Assembly (NCBI GenBank): GCA_023426435.1
Contig: JAFAAS010000046.1
Coordinates: forward strand, 10,883 to 74,882
Source: Verrucomicrobiota bacterium
GTDB taxonomy: Bacteria; Verrucomicrobiota; Verrucomicrobiia; Opitutales; Opitutaceae
Direction of reading: 5' to 3'
Length of the DNA: 64,000 nt
Within the stretch, counting starts at the first letter, position 1; each line of letters starts with the position of its first letter. This document shows, piece after piece, positions 16,275-24,023 of this stretch. Made by a program: the position numbers and the translations under genes. A model generated the notes under the pieces. The model saw nothing but the letters and a program-made list of their open reading frames with translations. It did not search any database and was not told where the DNA came from.

Positions 16275-17864
16275 ATGAAAGTCCTCGTCGCCGACAAGAT
16301 ATCGCCCAAGGGAGTTGCCTACCTGCGTCAGCAGCCGGGCTTCGAAGTGATCGAGGCGTATGGTTCCTCGCCGGACAAGGTGCTGGACCTGGTGAAAGAC
16401 GTGCACGCGATCGCGGTGCGGTCGGAGACGAAGATCACCGCGCAGGTGATGGCGGCGGCGCCGCTATTGAAAGTCGTGGGACGCGCGGGCGTGGGGGTGG
16501 ACAATGTGGATGTCGAAGCGGCGACACAGCGTGGCGTGATCGTGATGAACACGCCCTCGGGCAACACGATCGCGACGGCGGAGCTGACCTTTACGCATTT
16601 GCTTTGCGGGGCGCGTCCGGTGCCGCAGGCGGCGGCGTCGATGAAGGCGGGGCAGTGGGATCGGAAGAGTTTTTCGGGTATCGAACTGTTCAAGAAGACG
16701 CTCGGCATCGTGGGTCTGGGCCGCATCGGTTCGGAAGTGGCGAAGCGGGCGCAGGCGTTTGGCATGCGCGTGCTGGCGTTCGATCCGTATCTCGCGCCCA
16801 GCCGGGCGAAGGCGATGCAGATTGAGTCGGTGACGCTGGATGAATTGCTGGCGCAATCGGACTACATCACGGTGCACATGCCGCTGACGGACGATACGAA
16901 ATACATGATCGACGAAGCGGCGCTGGAGAAGTGCAAGAAAGGCGTGCGGCTCTTCAACTGCGCACGTGGCGGGATCATCAAGGAAGCGGCGCTGATCGCC
17001 GGTTTAAAGTCGGGCAAAGTGGCGGCGGCGGGCCTCGATGTGTTCGAGGACGAGCCCTTGGCGAAGGACAGCGAGTTGCGTTCGCTGCCGAACGTGGTGC
17101 TGACGCCGCACTTGGGGGCATCGACGGCCGAAGCGCAGGAATCGGTGGGCATCGAGATCGCGGAGCAGATCGCGGACGTGTTGAACGGCGGCGTGATCCG
17201 CAATGCGGTCAACGTGCCCTCGCTCGATGCGGCGACGGTGAAAGTGCTTGGGCCGTATCTCGATCTCGGCGCGAAACTCGGCACGCTGGTGCAGCAGATT
17301 GCGCCTGCGCAGATCGCGTCGTTGCGCGTGACGTATTGGGGCAAGGTCGTGGAACTCGATGCGAATGCGATCACCCGCGGCATCGTGCGTGGCTATCTGC
17401 GCCGGATCAGCGGAGAGGAAGTGAATTTCGTGAATGCGCCCGTGTTGCTCGAGCGGCTCGGGTTGAAGTCGGAAGTGATCAAGTCGACGAGCGATTCGGG
17501 TTACACGGATCTGATTCAAGTGGAGGCGATCGCGCCGGATGGAGCGGTTTATTCGGCGGCGGGCACGTTGATCGGCAAAGGCAACCAGCCGCGCATCGTG
17601 AGCATCAACGGCCGCGAAGTCGAAGTGGCCGCGGAAGGCAAGTTGCTGGTGCTCGAGAACCTCGACAAGCCGGGCATGGTGGGCGAGGTCGGCACGATCC
17701 TGGGGCAGGACAATGTGAACATCGCGGACATGTCGCTCAGCCGGCTGACGCCGGGCGGCACGGCCTACATGGTGGTGCGCGTTGATACCGAGCCGAGCGA
17801 GTCGGCGCGGAAAGTCATCAAGAACCACGCGGCGATCAAGCAGGCGAAGTTCGTGCAGCTATGA
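16275..17864 (+). CDS. serA: D-3-phosphoglycerate dehydrogenase
   Basis: First step of serine synthesis: oxidises 3-phosphoglycerate to 3-phosphohydroxypyruvate with NAD. The 529-residue protein has the D-isomer dehydrogenase layout, with RAGVGVDNVDVEAAT near residue 75 and the NAD-binding GIVGLGRIGSEVAKRAQAFG around 145-164. The catalytic Arg/Glu/His region includes FNCARGGIIKEAAL and LTPHLGASTAEAQ (H about 280). The long form adds an intervening domain and a C-terminal ACT domain (about 455-529, LLVLENLDKPGMVGEVGTIL), which usually gives serine feedback control. The ATG at 16275 directly precedes KVLVADKISPKG; the ATG at 16260 adds only five residues. Confidence 0.95.
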   Translation: MKVLVADKISPKGVAYLRQQPGFEVIEAYGSSPDKVLDLVKDVHAIAVRSETKITAQVMAAAPLLKVVGRAGVGVDNVDVEAATQRGVIVMNTPSGNTIATAELTFTHLLCGARPVPQAAASMKAGQWDRKSFSGIELFKKTLGIVGLGRIGSEVAKRAQAFGMRVLAFDPYLAPSRAKAMQIESVTLDELLAQSDYITVHMPLTDDTKYMIDEAALEKCKKGVRLFNCARGGIIKEAALIAGLKSGKVAAAGLDVFEDEPLAKDSELRSLPNVVLTPHLGASTAEAQESVGIEIAEQIADVLNGGVIRNAVNVPSLDAATVKVLGPYLDLGAKLGTLVQQIAPAQIASLRVTYWGKVVELDANAITRGIVRGYLRRISGEEVNFVNAPVLLERLGLKSEVIKSTSDSGYTDLIQVEAIAPDGAVYSAAGTLIGKGNQPRIVSINGREVEVAAEGKLLVLENLDKPGMVGEVGTILGQDNVNIADMSLSRLTPGGTAYMVVRVDTEPSESARKVIKNHAAIKQAKFVQL

Positions 17865-17929
17865 GCGAAGGCTGTCCCCGTCGCTCGTCGGCGCGATTGC
17901 GTCGAGGCGATGCAGCAAAAGGTTGCAGT

Positions 17930-17949
17930 CCCGCCGCTCACGCGGCGGG
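17930..17949. repeat. REP-like palindrome between serA and plsY
   Basis: The perfect arms CCCGCCGC and GCGGCGGG surround TCAC and are followed by CTACGGG, 13 bases before the plsY ATG. Without a T-tract it is a poor terminator. Confidence 0.55.
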
Positions 17950-17962
17950 CTACGGGTGAACC

Positions 17963-18637
17963 ATGCTTCTGCTGCACGCTGTCGCCGCGATTTTGGGATA
18001 CCTGTTGGGCTCGCTGCCTTTCGGCTATCTCGTCGCGCGTTCGAAAGGCGTGAACATCTTCGAAGTCGGCAGCCGGAATCCGGGGGCGACGAACGTGCGG
18101 CGGGCGCTGGGAGCGGGGCCGGGAAATCTGGTGTTTGCGCTGGACGTGTTGAAAGGGGCGTTCGCGGCGTCGTGGGCGTTGCTGAGTTTCACGGCGGCGA
18201 CGGTGAATTATGCGGTCGATGACAGCGCGCTGGCGGAGACGGGGATGGTGACGGGGGCGAGTTGGGTGGCGCTGGGCGTGACCGGATTGATCGCGGCATT
18301 GTTGGGGCATAGTTTTTCGTGCTTCACGAAGTTTCGCGGAGGGAAAGGCGTGGCGACGTCGATGGGCGGGTTGATCGTGCTCATGCCGCTGGCGACGTTG
18401 GTTGCCGGAGTGGCGTGGCTGGCGGTGTTTTTGACGAGCCGTTATGTGTCGCTCGCCTCGATCATGGCGGCGGTCGTGTTGGTGGCGGCGGCGTATTTCC
18501 TAAAATTATCGGGCGTGCTGGTGGGTGTGGCGGCGGCGGTGGCGGCGTTCGTCATCCTGCGCCATCGCACGAATATCGTGCGATTGTTGAACGGCACGGA
18601 GAACCGATTCGTGAAAAAGGATACTTCCAAGACATGA
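17963..18637 (+). CDS. plsY: Acyl-phosphate:glycerol-3-phosphate acyltransferase
   Basis: Integral membrane enzyme that makes lysophosphatidic acid from acyl-phosphate, the first acylation in phospholipid synthesis. The three PlsY motifs are present: GYLLGSLPFGYLVAR near the N-terminus, VGSRNPGATNVRRALG around residues 35-50, and GHSFSCFTKFRGGKGVATS around 115-133. The 224-residue chain is slightly longer than the usual ~200. Five or so membrane helices are evident. Its stop overlaps the hom start by 4 nt (ATGA), so it is co-transcribed with the threonine genes. Confidence 0.94.
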   Translation: MLLLHAVAAILGYLLGSLPFGYLVARSKGVNIFEVGSRNPGATNVRRALGAGPGNLVFALDVLKGAFAASWALLSFTAATVNYAVDDSALAETGMVTGASWVALGVTGLIAALLGHSFSCFTKFRGGKGVATSMGGLIVLMPLATLVAGVAWLAVFLTSRYVSLASIMAAVVLVAAAYFLKLSGVLVGVAAAVAAFVILRHRTNIVRLLNGTENRFVKKDTSKT

Positions 18638-19965
18638 GCGCTCCTGCAGTGATTCGCATCGGTATTTGCGGCCTGGGCACGGTGGGCCAGGGCGTGTGGA
18701 AGCATTTCGCGCGAGCGAAGTCGGACCTCGAGTCGCGGCTGGGCGTGAGGCTGGAACTCGCGCGGGCGTCGGTGCGCGATCTCAAGAAGAAGCGCGCGGT
18801 GAAGTTGCCCGCGAGCAAGCTGACGGATGATCCGATCGAGGTGGCGTCCGATCCCTCGATCGACATCGTGTGCGAGTTGATCGGTGGAACGGATACGGCG
18901 CGGCACGTCACGCTCGCGGCGCTCTCGATGGGCAAAGTGGTGGTGTCGGCGAACAAGGCGCTGATCTGCAAGCACGGCGCGGAGATTTTCGAAACGGCGC
19001 GGCGACATGGCGGGCATTTTCTGTTCGAGGCGAGCGTCGCGGGCGGGATCCCGATCATCAAAGCGTTGCGGGAAGGACTCGTGGCGAATCGGTTTCCGTT
19101 GATTTACGGAATCCTGAACGGGACGTGTAATTACATCCTGACGCAGATGCAGGAAAGCGACACGCCGTATCAGGCGGTGTTGGCGGAAGCGAAGCGACTG
19201 GGTTACGCGGAAGCGGACGAGGCGCTTGATGTCAAAGGCTGGGATGCGGCGCACAAGGCGGCGGTGCTCGCGTATCTCGCGCACGGCGTGTGGGTGCGGG
19301 AAGACGAGATGTTGGTGGAAGGAATCGACCGGCTGACGCCGGCGGATTTCGAGCACGCGAAAGCGTTTGGCTATGGGATCAAGCTGCTCGCGATCATTGC
19401 GCGGGATTTTGCGCACAATGAATTGAGCGTGCGCGTGCATCCGACGCTCCTGCCGAAAGGGCATGTGGTGGCGAACGTGAATGGCGTGTTCAATGCGGTC
19501 TCGGTGAAAGGCGACGTGGTTGGCACGACGCTCTACATCGGGCGCGGCGCGGGGCAGGATGCGACGTCGAGCTCGGTGATCAGCGACATCGTGGATGCGG
19601 TGGGATTGTTGAAGAACGATCGGCGGGCGTTTGTGACGGCGCGCCGGGAGCAGCCGGTGACGACGGCGGGCAACGGGTGTCGTTTGGCGCCCCCGGAGCG
19701 CGTGAAAGGGCGTTATTATATTCGGCTGACGGTGAAGGATCGACCCGGAGTGCTGGCGCGGATTGCGTCGGCGATGGCGGAGCAACACGTGAGCATTGCG
19801 AGCGTGATTCAGAATCAGGCGGACCGGCCGGATGCGGCGTCGCTGGTATTGACGACGCATGACAGCAATGAAGCGGCGATCGGGAAGACGGTTGCGCGCT
19901 TGCGGAAGCTGCCGGTGGTGCTCGAGGCGCCGCTGTTGCTGCGAATCGCGGAATTTTCGGAGTAA
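18634..19965 (+). CDS. hom: Homoserine dehydrogenase
   Basis: Reduces aspartate semialdehyde to homoserine, the branch point to threonine and methionine. The 443-residue protein begins with the nucleotide-binding GICGLGTVGQGV (about 10-21). It contains the catalytic-domain segment FEASVAGGIPIIKALREGL, NGTCNYILTQM and EADEALDVKGWDAAHKAAVLA with the conserved Lys/Asp. A C-terminal ACT domain (about 365-443, YYIRLTVKDRPGVLARIASAM) suggests threonine feedback. The start overlaps plsY by ATGA and lysC follows after 7 bases. Confidence 0.95.
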   Translation: MSAPAVIRIGICGLGTVGQGVWKHFARAKSDLESRLGVRLELARASVRDLKKKRAVKLPASKLTDDPIEVASDPSIDIVCELIGGTDTARHVTLAALSMGKVVVSANKALICKHGAEIFETARRHGGHFLFEASVAGGIPIIKALREGLVANRFPLIYGILNGTCNYILTQMQESDTPYQAVLAEAKRLGYAEADEALDVKGWDAAHKAAVLAYLAHGVWVREDEMLVEGIDRLTPADFEHAKAFGYGIKLLAIIARDFAHNELSVRVHPTLLPKGHVVANVNGVFNAVSVKGDVVGTTLYIGRGAGQDATSSSVISDIVDAVGLLKNDRRAFVTARREQPVTTAGNGCRLAPPERVKGRYYIRLTVKDRPGVLARIASAMAEQHVSIASVIQNQADRPDAASLVLTTHDSNEAAIGKTVARLRKLPVVLEAPLLLRIAEFSE

Positions 19966-19972
19966 TATTTCC

Positions 19973-21187
19973 ATGGCCCGTATCGTTCAAAAATACGGCG
20001 GCACCTCGGTGGGTGACGTCGATCGCATCAAGAATGTCGCGTCGCGCATCAAGGCGGTGCGTGACCAAGGCAACGAAGTGGTCGTGGTCGTTTCCGCGCG
20101 AGCGGGGGTGACGAACGAACTCATTGCGCGCGCGAAAGCGGTTTGTGCGAACCCCAGCGAGCGCGAGATGGACCAATTGCTGGCGATCGGCGAGCAGGAG
20201 ACGATCGCGTTGACGGCGATGGCGCTGCACGGACTCGGCGTGCCGGCGGTGAGCTACACGGGCGCGCAGGCGGGCATCTCGACGGATGAAGTGCACACCA
20301 AGGCGAAGATCAAAGGCATCAACGCGAAGGCGCTGGAGAAGGATCTTTCGTCGGGAAAAGTGATCATCGTCGCGGGCTTCCAGGGCATCAACGACGGCGG
20401 GCAGGTGACGACGCTCGGACGTGGCGGATCGGACCTGACGGCGATCGCGCTGGCGGCGGCGATCAAGGCCGACAAATGCGAGATCTACACGGATGTTGAC
20501 GGCGTTTACACGGCCGATCCGCGGATCGTGAAAGAGGCGAAGAAGCTGCAGGAAATCAGCTACGATGAAATGCTCGAACTGGCCTCGCTCGGTTCGAAGG
20601 TGATGCAGTCGCGCTCGGTGGAATTCGCCGCGAAATATAACGTGATTTTCGAAGTCCGCTCCTCTTTTAACAACAACCCAGGAACCATCGTGAAACAGGA
20701 AGTCGCCTACATGGAAAAAGTCGCCGTGCGCGGTGTCGCCGTCGACAAGGACCAGGCCAAGGTGCTGGTGAGCAACATCGCCGACAAGCCCGGCACGGCG
20801 GCCGCGGTGTTCAAGGCACTGGCGAACGCGCACATCAACGTCGACATGATCGTGCAGAACGTCGGCCGGCAAGGCGTGGCGAACCTGACCTTCACGGTGC
20901 CGCAGACGGAGAGTGCGAAGGCGTTGAAGACGCTGGAGCCGGTTTTGAAGGAAATCGGCGGCGAGGTGCGTTTCGACGAGAACATCGCGAAGCTCTCGGT
21001 GGTGGGCGTCGGTATGCGCACGCACAGCGGAGTTGCCGCGACCTTGTTCGATGCGTTGGCGGCGGTGGGGATCAACATCGAGTTGATCAGCACTTCGGAG
21101 ATCAAGATCTCGATCGCGCTGGCCAAGGACAAGGCCGACGAGGCGGCGCGGGTGGCGCACGCGGCGTTCGGATTGGAGAAGCTGTAA
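19973..21187 (+). CDS. lysC: Aspartate kinase
   Basis: Phosphorylates aspartate, the entry step for lysine, threonine, methionine and isoleucine. The 404-residue protein has the kinase domain signature VQKYGGTSVGDVDRI (5-19), TLGRGGSDLTAIALAAAI in the middle and DVDGVYTADPRIV. Two C-terminal ACT domains (about 260-404) follow, with NIADKPGTAAAVFKALA and VGVGMRTHSGVAATLFDALA. The start is the ATG at 19973 directly before ARIVQKYGG. An internal in-frame ATG with its own ribosome-binding site (20697-20713) would yield a separate regulatory beta subunit, as in the alpha2beta2 aspartokinases. Confidence 0.95.
   Translation: MARIVQKYGGTSVGDVDRIKNVASRIKAVRDQGNEVVVVVSARAGVTNELIARAKAVCANPSEREMDQLLAIGEQETIALTAMALHGLGVPAVSYTGAQAGISTDEVHTKAKIKGINAKALEKDLSSGKVIIVAGFQGINDGGQVTTLGRGGSDLTAIALAAAIKADKCEIYTDVDGVYTADPRIVKEAKKLQEISYDEMLELASLGSKVMQSRSVEFAAKYNVIFEVRSSFNNNPGTIVKQEVAYMEKVAVRGVAVDKDQAKVLVSNIADKPGTAAAVFKALANAHINVDMIVQNVGRQGVANLTFTVPQTESAKALKTLEPVLKEIGGEVRFDENIAKLSVVGVGMRTHSGVAATLFDALAAVGINIELISTSEIKISIALAKDKADEAARVAHAAFGLEKL
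20697..20713 (+). promoter_or_regulatory. Internal ribosome-binding site and start in lysC (possible beta-subunit)
   Basis: AGGAAG (20697-20702), an 8-nt spacer and an in-frame ATG (20711) fall exactly at the junction between the kinase and ACT domains. Translation from here would give 158 residues beginning MEKVAVRGVAVDKDQ. Such internal starts are known for lysC of Bacillus and Corynebacterium. Confidence 0.55.
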
Positions 21188-21268
21188 GACTGAAGTAGCG
21201 AGCCGTGAGCGGCGGGGAGCGGGCACTGGCATTCGCTCACGCTCACTACTCGCCACTCACTCCTTGTG
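21188..21268. repeat. Imperfect inverted repeat between lysC and thrC
   Basis: The arm 21194-21211 (AGTAGCGAGCCGTGAGCG) is nearly complementary to 21234-21250, with one wobble pair and one bulge. No T-tract follows. Such GAGTAGCGAGT-like repeats are common intergenic fillers. The gap holds no gene. Confidence 0.45.
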
Positions 21269-22627
21269 ATGAAATTCCTCTCCACACGCGGGCAGACGCA
21301 ACCGGTCCGGTTTTCCGAGGCGGTGGCGACGGGGTTGGCGCCGGACGGCGGGTTGTTCCTGCCGGAGGAGTTGCCGAGTCTCGGACGCGAGATCGGGCGT
21401 TTCGAAGGCCTGGCGTATCCGGAGCTTTGTTACGAGTTCATGCGGGTGTTCGCCACGGACATCGAGCCGGCGAAGCTGCGGGAGATTATCGCGAAATCCT
21501 ACACGACGTTTTCGCATCCGGAGATCGCGCCGCTGAAGCAGCTGGGGTCGAAGCTGCACGTGCTGGAGCTCTGGCACGGGCCGACGCTCGCGTTCAAGGA
21601 TTTTGCGCTGCAGGTGCTCGGCAATCTCTACGAGCAGCAGTGCGTGGTGCGGCGTGAGACGATCAACGTGCTCGGTGCGACCTCGGGCGACACCGGGGCG
21701 GCGGCGATTCACGGCCTTTTGGGCAAGCCGGGCACGGCGATTTTCATTCTTTATCCGGACGGGCGCGTGTCGCCGTTGCAGGAGCGGCAGATGGCCTGCA
21801 CGGGAGCGGACAATGTTTTCGCGCTGGCGATCGATGGGACGTTCGACGACGGGCAGGCGGCGTTGAAGGAGATTTTCGCGGACCAGGCGTTTCGGACGCG
21901 GCATCGGTTGTCGGCGGTGAACTCGATCAACCTGGCGCGGGTGCTGGCGCAGTGCGTTTATTATTTGCACGCCTGGCTGAAAGTCCCGGCGGCGGATCGG
22001 GACAATGTCGAGTTCGTGGTGCCGACGGGCAACTTCGGCAACGTGCTCGCGGGCTGGTTGCTGCAGCAGATGAACGTGCCGATTCGCGGGTTCAAGGTGG
22101 CGACGAATCAGAACGATATTCTCTACCGCTTGTTCACGACGGGAGAGTATCGGGTGGGCGACGTGAAGCCGAGCCTGGCGCCGTCGATGGACATCCAGGT
22201 GGCATCGAATTTCGAACGCTTCCTGTATTTCAGCGTGGGCCGCGACGCGGCGCGGGTGCGCGAGGTGATGCGGACCTTCAAGGAAACAGGAGGTTATCGA
22301 TTCGAGAACTTCGATCGCGCGACGTTTTCGGCGTCGAGGAGCACGGACGCGGAAATCCCTGGAATCATCCAGAAAGTGTATCGAGAACACGGTTACGTGA
22401 TCGATCCGCACACGGCGTGTGCTTTTCAAGAGATCGATCCGGAGCGCGTGAGCGTGGTTTTATCGACGGCGAGCGCGGCGAAGTTTCCGGAGACGATTCA
22501 GGCGGCGATCGGAATCGAGCCGACGCATCCGAGTCTCGAAGAGCTGAAAAACCGCCCGGTGATGAAGCACAGCGTGCGCGCGAACGCGGACGCGATCCGC
22601 GCGTTCATCGACCAGCACGCGGTGTGA
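21269..22627 (+). CDS. thrC: Threonine synthase
   Basis: Converts O-phosphohomoserine to threonine with PLP. The 452-residue protein shows the start MKFLSTRGQTQPVRFSEAVATGLAPDGGLF in two parts (1-20 and onward), the PLP lysine K110 in HGPTLAFKDFALQ, and TSGDTGAAAIHGL for phosphate binding. The VPTGNFGNVLAGW and KVATNQNDIL segments are typical of the longer E. coli/fungal-type enzyme. The ATG at 21269 is preferred; a GTG lies one codon earlier. The kinase ThrB that supplies its substrate is not in the window. Confidence 0.94.
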   Translation: MKFLSTRGQTQPVRFSEAVATGLAPDGGLFLPEELPSLGREIGRFEGLAYPELCYEFMRVFATDIEPAKLREIIAKSYTTFSHPEIAPLKQLGSKLHVLELWHGPTLAFKDFALQVLGNLYEQQCVVRRETINVLGATSGDTGAAAIHGLLGKPGTAIFILYPDGRVSPLQERQMACTGADNVFALAIDGTFDDGQAALKEIFADQAFRTRHRLSAVNSINLARVLAQCVYYLHAWLKVPAADRDNVEFVVPTGNFGNVLAGWLLQQMNVPIRGFKVATNQNDILYRLFTTGEYRVGDVKPSLAPSMDIQVASNFERFLYFSVGRDAARVREVMRTFKETGGYRFENFDRATFSASRSTDAEIPGIIQKVYREHGYVIDPHTACAFQEIDPERVSVVLSTASAAKFPETIQAAIGIEPTHPSLEELKNRPVMKHSVRANADAIRAFIDQHAV

Positions 22628-22651
22628 GCCGGCTTTTCGCGTCGGGGTGAC

Positions 22652-23119
22652 TCAGGCCTCGGTCGCGGGAGCGGCCAGCCGGGCGACGATCTGGTGAGAC
22701 GCGCGGAGCTGGCGGAATTCCCATTGGCCGGCGGAGGTGTCGAAACAAACGGAAAGCGGCTGAAGGGGACGTGGGCCGCTTTTGGGCCGAGAGCCTCCGA
22801 TGCTGATGTAAACGAGACTCTCGTTGGGATCGTGTTCGATGCGCAACGGACCCTCGCCGACCGAGATTTGAATCTCGGCATCGCTGGCCGCAGGTGTCGC
22901 CGCATCATCGTCGGTGACAACGATGGGGCGGCTGGCGCGATTGGGATTGGGTTTGATCGGTTTGGGGCGTCGACCGCCGATGCTGATCATCAGGCGCGGA
23001 TCGTCGGGCTCGGTGGAAACGACGACATCCTCGCCGCGGAGTTGAAAATTTTGGGTGAAGCCGGACGCCGCGTCGAAGGAGAGCGGCTGGCCGAGAATCG
23101 AGACGTCGATTTTGTTCAT
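22652..23119 (-). CDS. Unknown protein with repeated beta-strand motif
   Basis: A 155-residue protein starting MNKIDVSILGQPLSFDAA, overlapping the upstream gene by 4 nt (ATGA). Three copies of a short pattern can be seen: DDPRLMISIGGRRPKP (about 39-54), DAEIQISVGEGPLRIE, and NESLVYISIGGSRPKSG. This suggests a small repeated beta structure. No signal peptide or membrane segment is present. I do not recognise a family. It is convergent with thrC (24 bases between stops). Confidence 0.55.
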   Translation of the reverse strand: MNKIDVSILGQPLSFDAASGFTQNFQLRGEDVVVSTEPDDPRLMISIGGRRPKPIKPNPNRASRPIVVTDDDAATPAASDAEIQISVGEGPLRIEHDPNESLVYISIGGSRPKSGPRPLQPLSVCFDTSAGQWEFRQLRASHQIVARLAAPATEA

Positions 23120-23754
23120 GGCGGGGGCGGTGGGTAGCGTTTGCGGAGCGCGCGATAGAGCGGTTTGACGGCGGGATTTTCGTCCAGGAGCTCGGCGCCG
23201 CTGCGGTTGAGTTCGGTGAGGGTTCCGATGGAAAGAATCTGCTCGTAGAGCTCGGCCACGGGAGCGCCGAGCTCTTTTTCCAAGGTTTCGCGATCGACGA
23301 GACGGGTGCGCCAGAAGAAAGCGATTTTTCCGAGGTGGTTGACGTTGTTGCGGACCTTGACGGCGACTTGCGGCGAAGAGAGCTGCGAGATCTCGGCGGG
23401 ATCCAAGAACGTGAGCTCGGCCATGTCGGTCCACAGAGAAGCCAGTTGCGACGCCTGTCCGGCGCGCTCGGTCTGGCGGGCGGCTGCGGACGCTTCTTTG
23501 GCGGCGACGTGGGATTGCCAGGCGCTGAGTGCGGCGAGAAGCGTGGCGATCGCGCCGGCGATGGCGCCGAGGGCGTCCCAACCGATGCTCGTGGTTGTCG
23601 GGGGAGGGGCGACCGTTTCGATGGTTGGAGCCGTGGCGGGGGCGGGAGGAGCGTCGCTCGCCGCGAGTTGGCTGCCGAACGTGAAATAAAAAACCAGCAC
23701 GATCATCGAGATCGCGATGCGCCAACCGGGGAATTTGGGGAGGCGGACCGGCAT
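23116..23754 (-). CDS. Unknown inner-membrane protein
   Basis: A 212-residue protein with a basic start (MPVRLPKFPGWR) and one helix at about 13-31 (IAISMIVLVFYFTFGSQLAA). After a Pro/Thr-rich linker comes a second hydrophobic stretch about 58-75 (WDALGAIAGAIATLLAALSAW), followed by an Ala/Glu-rich helical region and a soluble C-terminal half ending YPPPPP. It resembles the generic two-helix plus coiled-coil proteins of unknown function. The ATG at 23754 is used; an upstream TTG at 23799 would add a Cys-containing leader. It is the first gene of a two-gene unit and diverges from the cimA leader. Confidence 0.55.
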   Translation of the reverse strand: MPVRLPKFPGWRIAISMIVLVFYFTFGSQLAASDAPPAPATAPTIETVAPPPTTTSIGWDALGAIAGAIATLLAALSAWQSHVAAKEASAAARQTERAGQASQLASLWTDMAELTFLDPAEISQLSSPQVAVKVRNNVNHLGKIAFFWRTRLVDRETLEKELGAPVAELYEQILSIGTLTELNRSGAELLDENPAVKPLYRALRKRYPPPPP

Positions 23755-23878
23755 ACGGCGGAGCGAATCGAGGAGCGGGAGGCATTTGCCGCAATGCAAA
23801 TCACGGTGAGAGGCGACGCGTCAGGGAAAAGAGGATCGACAAGTGTCGCCGCGGGCATTCACTGCGCGCTCTTCGAAC

Positions 23879-23956
23879 ATGCTGAACGCTCCCGCCACGA
23901 TTATCGCGATTGCGATTATTATTCGCCTCCTCCCGGGGCGCGCACGCGTGGCTTGA
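23879..23956 (+). CDS. Ile/Leu-rich leader peptide of cimA
   Basis: A 25-codon frame with ATG at 23879 and TGA at 23954. Codons 8-15 contain six isoleucines (ATT/ATC at 23900, 23903, 23909, 23915, 23918 and 23921), followed after one Arg by two Leu codons (CTC at 23927 and 23930). Such clustering next to a terminator is the hallmark of leader peptides that sense charged tRNA, like those of ilv operons. The downstream gene is the first enzyme of isoleucine synthesis by the citramalate route, so the sensed amino acid matches the pathway product. No strong ribosome-binding site is seen, which is usual for this genome. Confidence 0.8.
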   Translation: MLNAPATIIAIAIIIRLLPGRARVA

Positions 23957-23993
23957 GCTGAACGAAAACAGCCGTTCCACTGATGCCCCGGGA
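23931..23993 (+). promoter_or_regulatory. Antiterminator pairing of the cimA attenuator
   Basis: TCCCGGGGC (23931-23939), inside the last codons of the leader peptide, is exactly complementary to GCCCCGGGA (23985-23993), the 5' arm of the terminator. A ribosome waiting at the early Ile codons would leave 23931-23939 free to pair and block the terminator. A ribosome that reaches the TGA would cover it and let the terminator form. The pairing is seen in the sequence; the mechanism is inferred from classical attenuation. Confidence 0.75.
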
Positions 23994-24016
23994 AAAAGTC
24001 CCGGGGTTTTTTGTTT
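23986..24016 (+). terminator. Intrinsic terminator (attenuator) before cimA
   Basis: A perfect 8-bp stem CCCCGGGA / TCCCGGGG with a 5-nt loop is followed by TTTTTTGTTTT, ending 7 bases before the cimA ATG. The genes upstream are on the opposite strand, so it has no other + strand transcript to end. Confidence 0.9.
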
Positions 24017-24023
24017 TCATCCC

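Noticed and set aside
19580..21256. 558-codon - strand frame opposite hom and lysC
   Set aside because: No recognisable motif, strongly His/Arg/Asp-rich, fully antisense to lysC with conserved domains.
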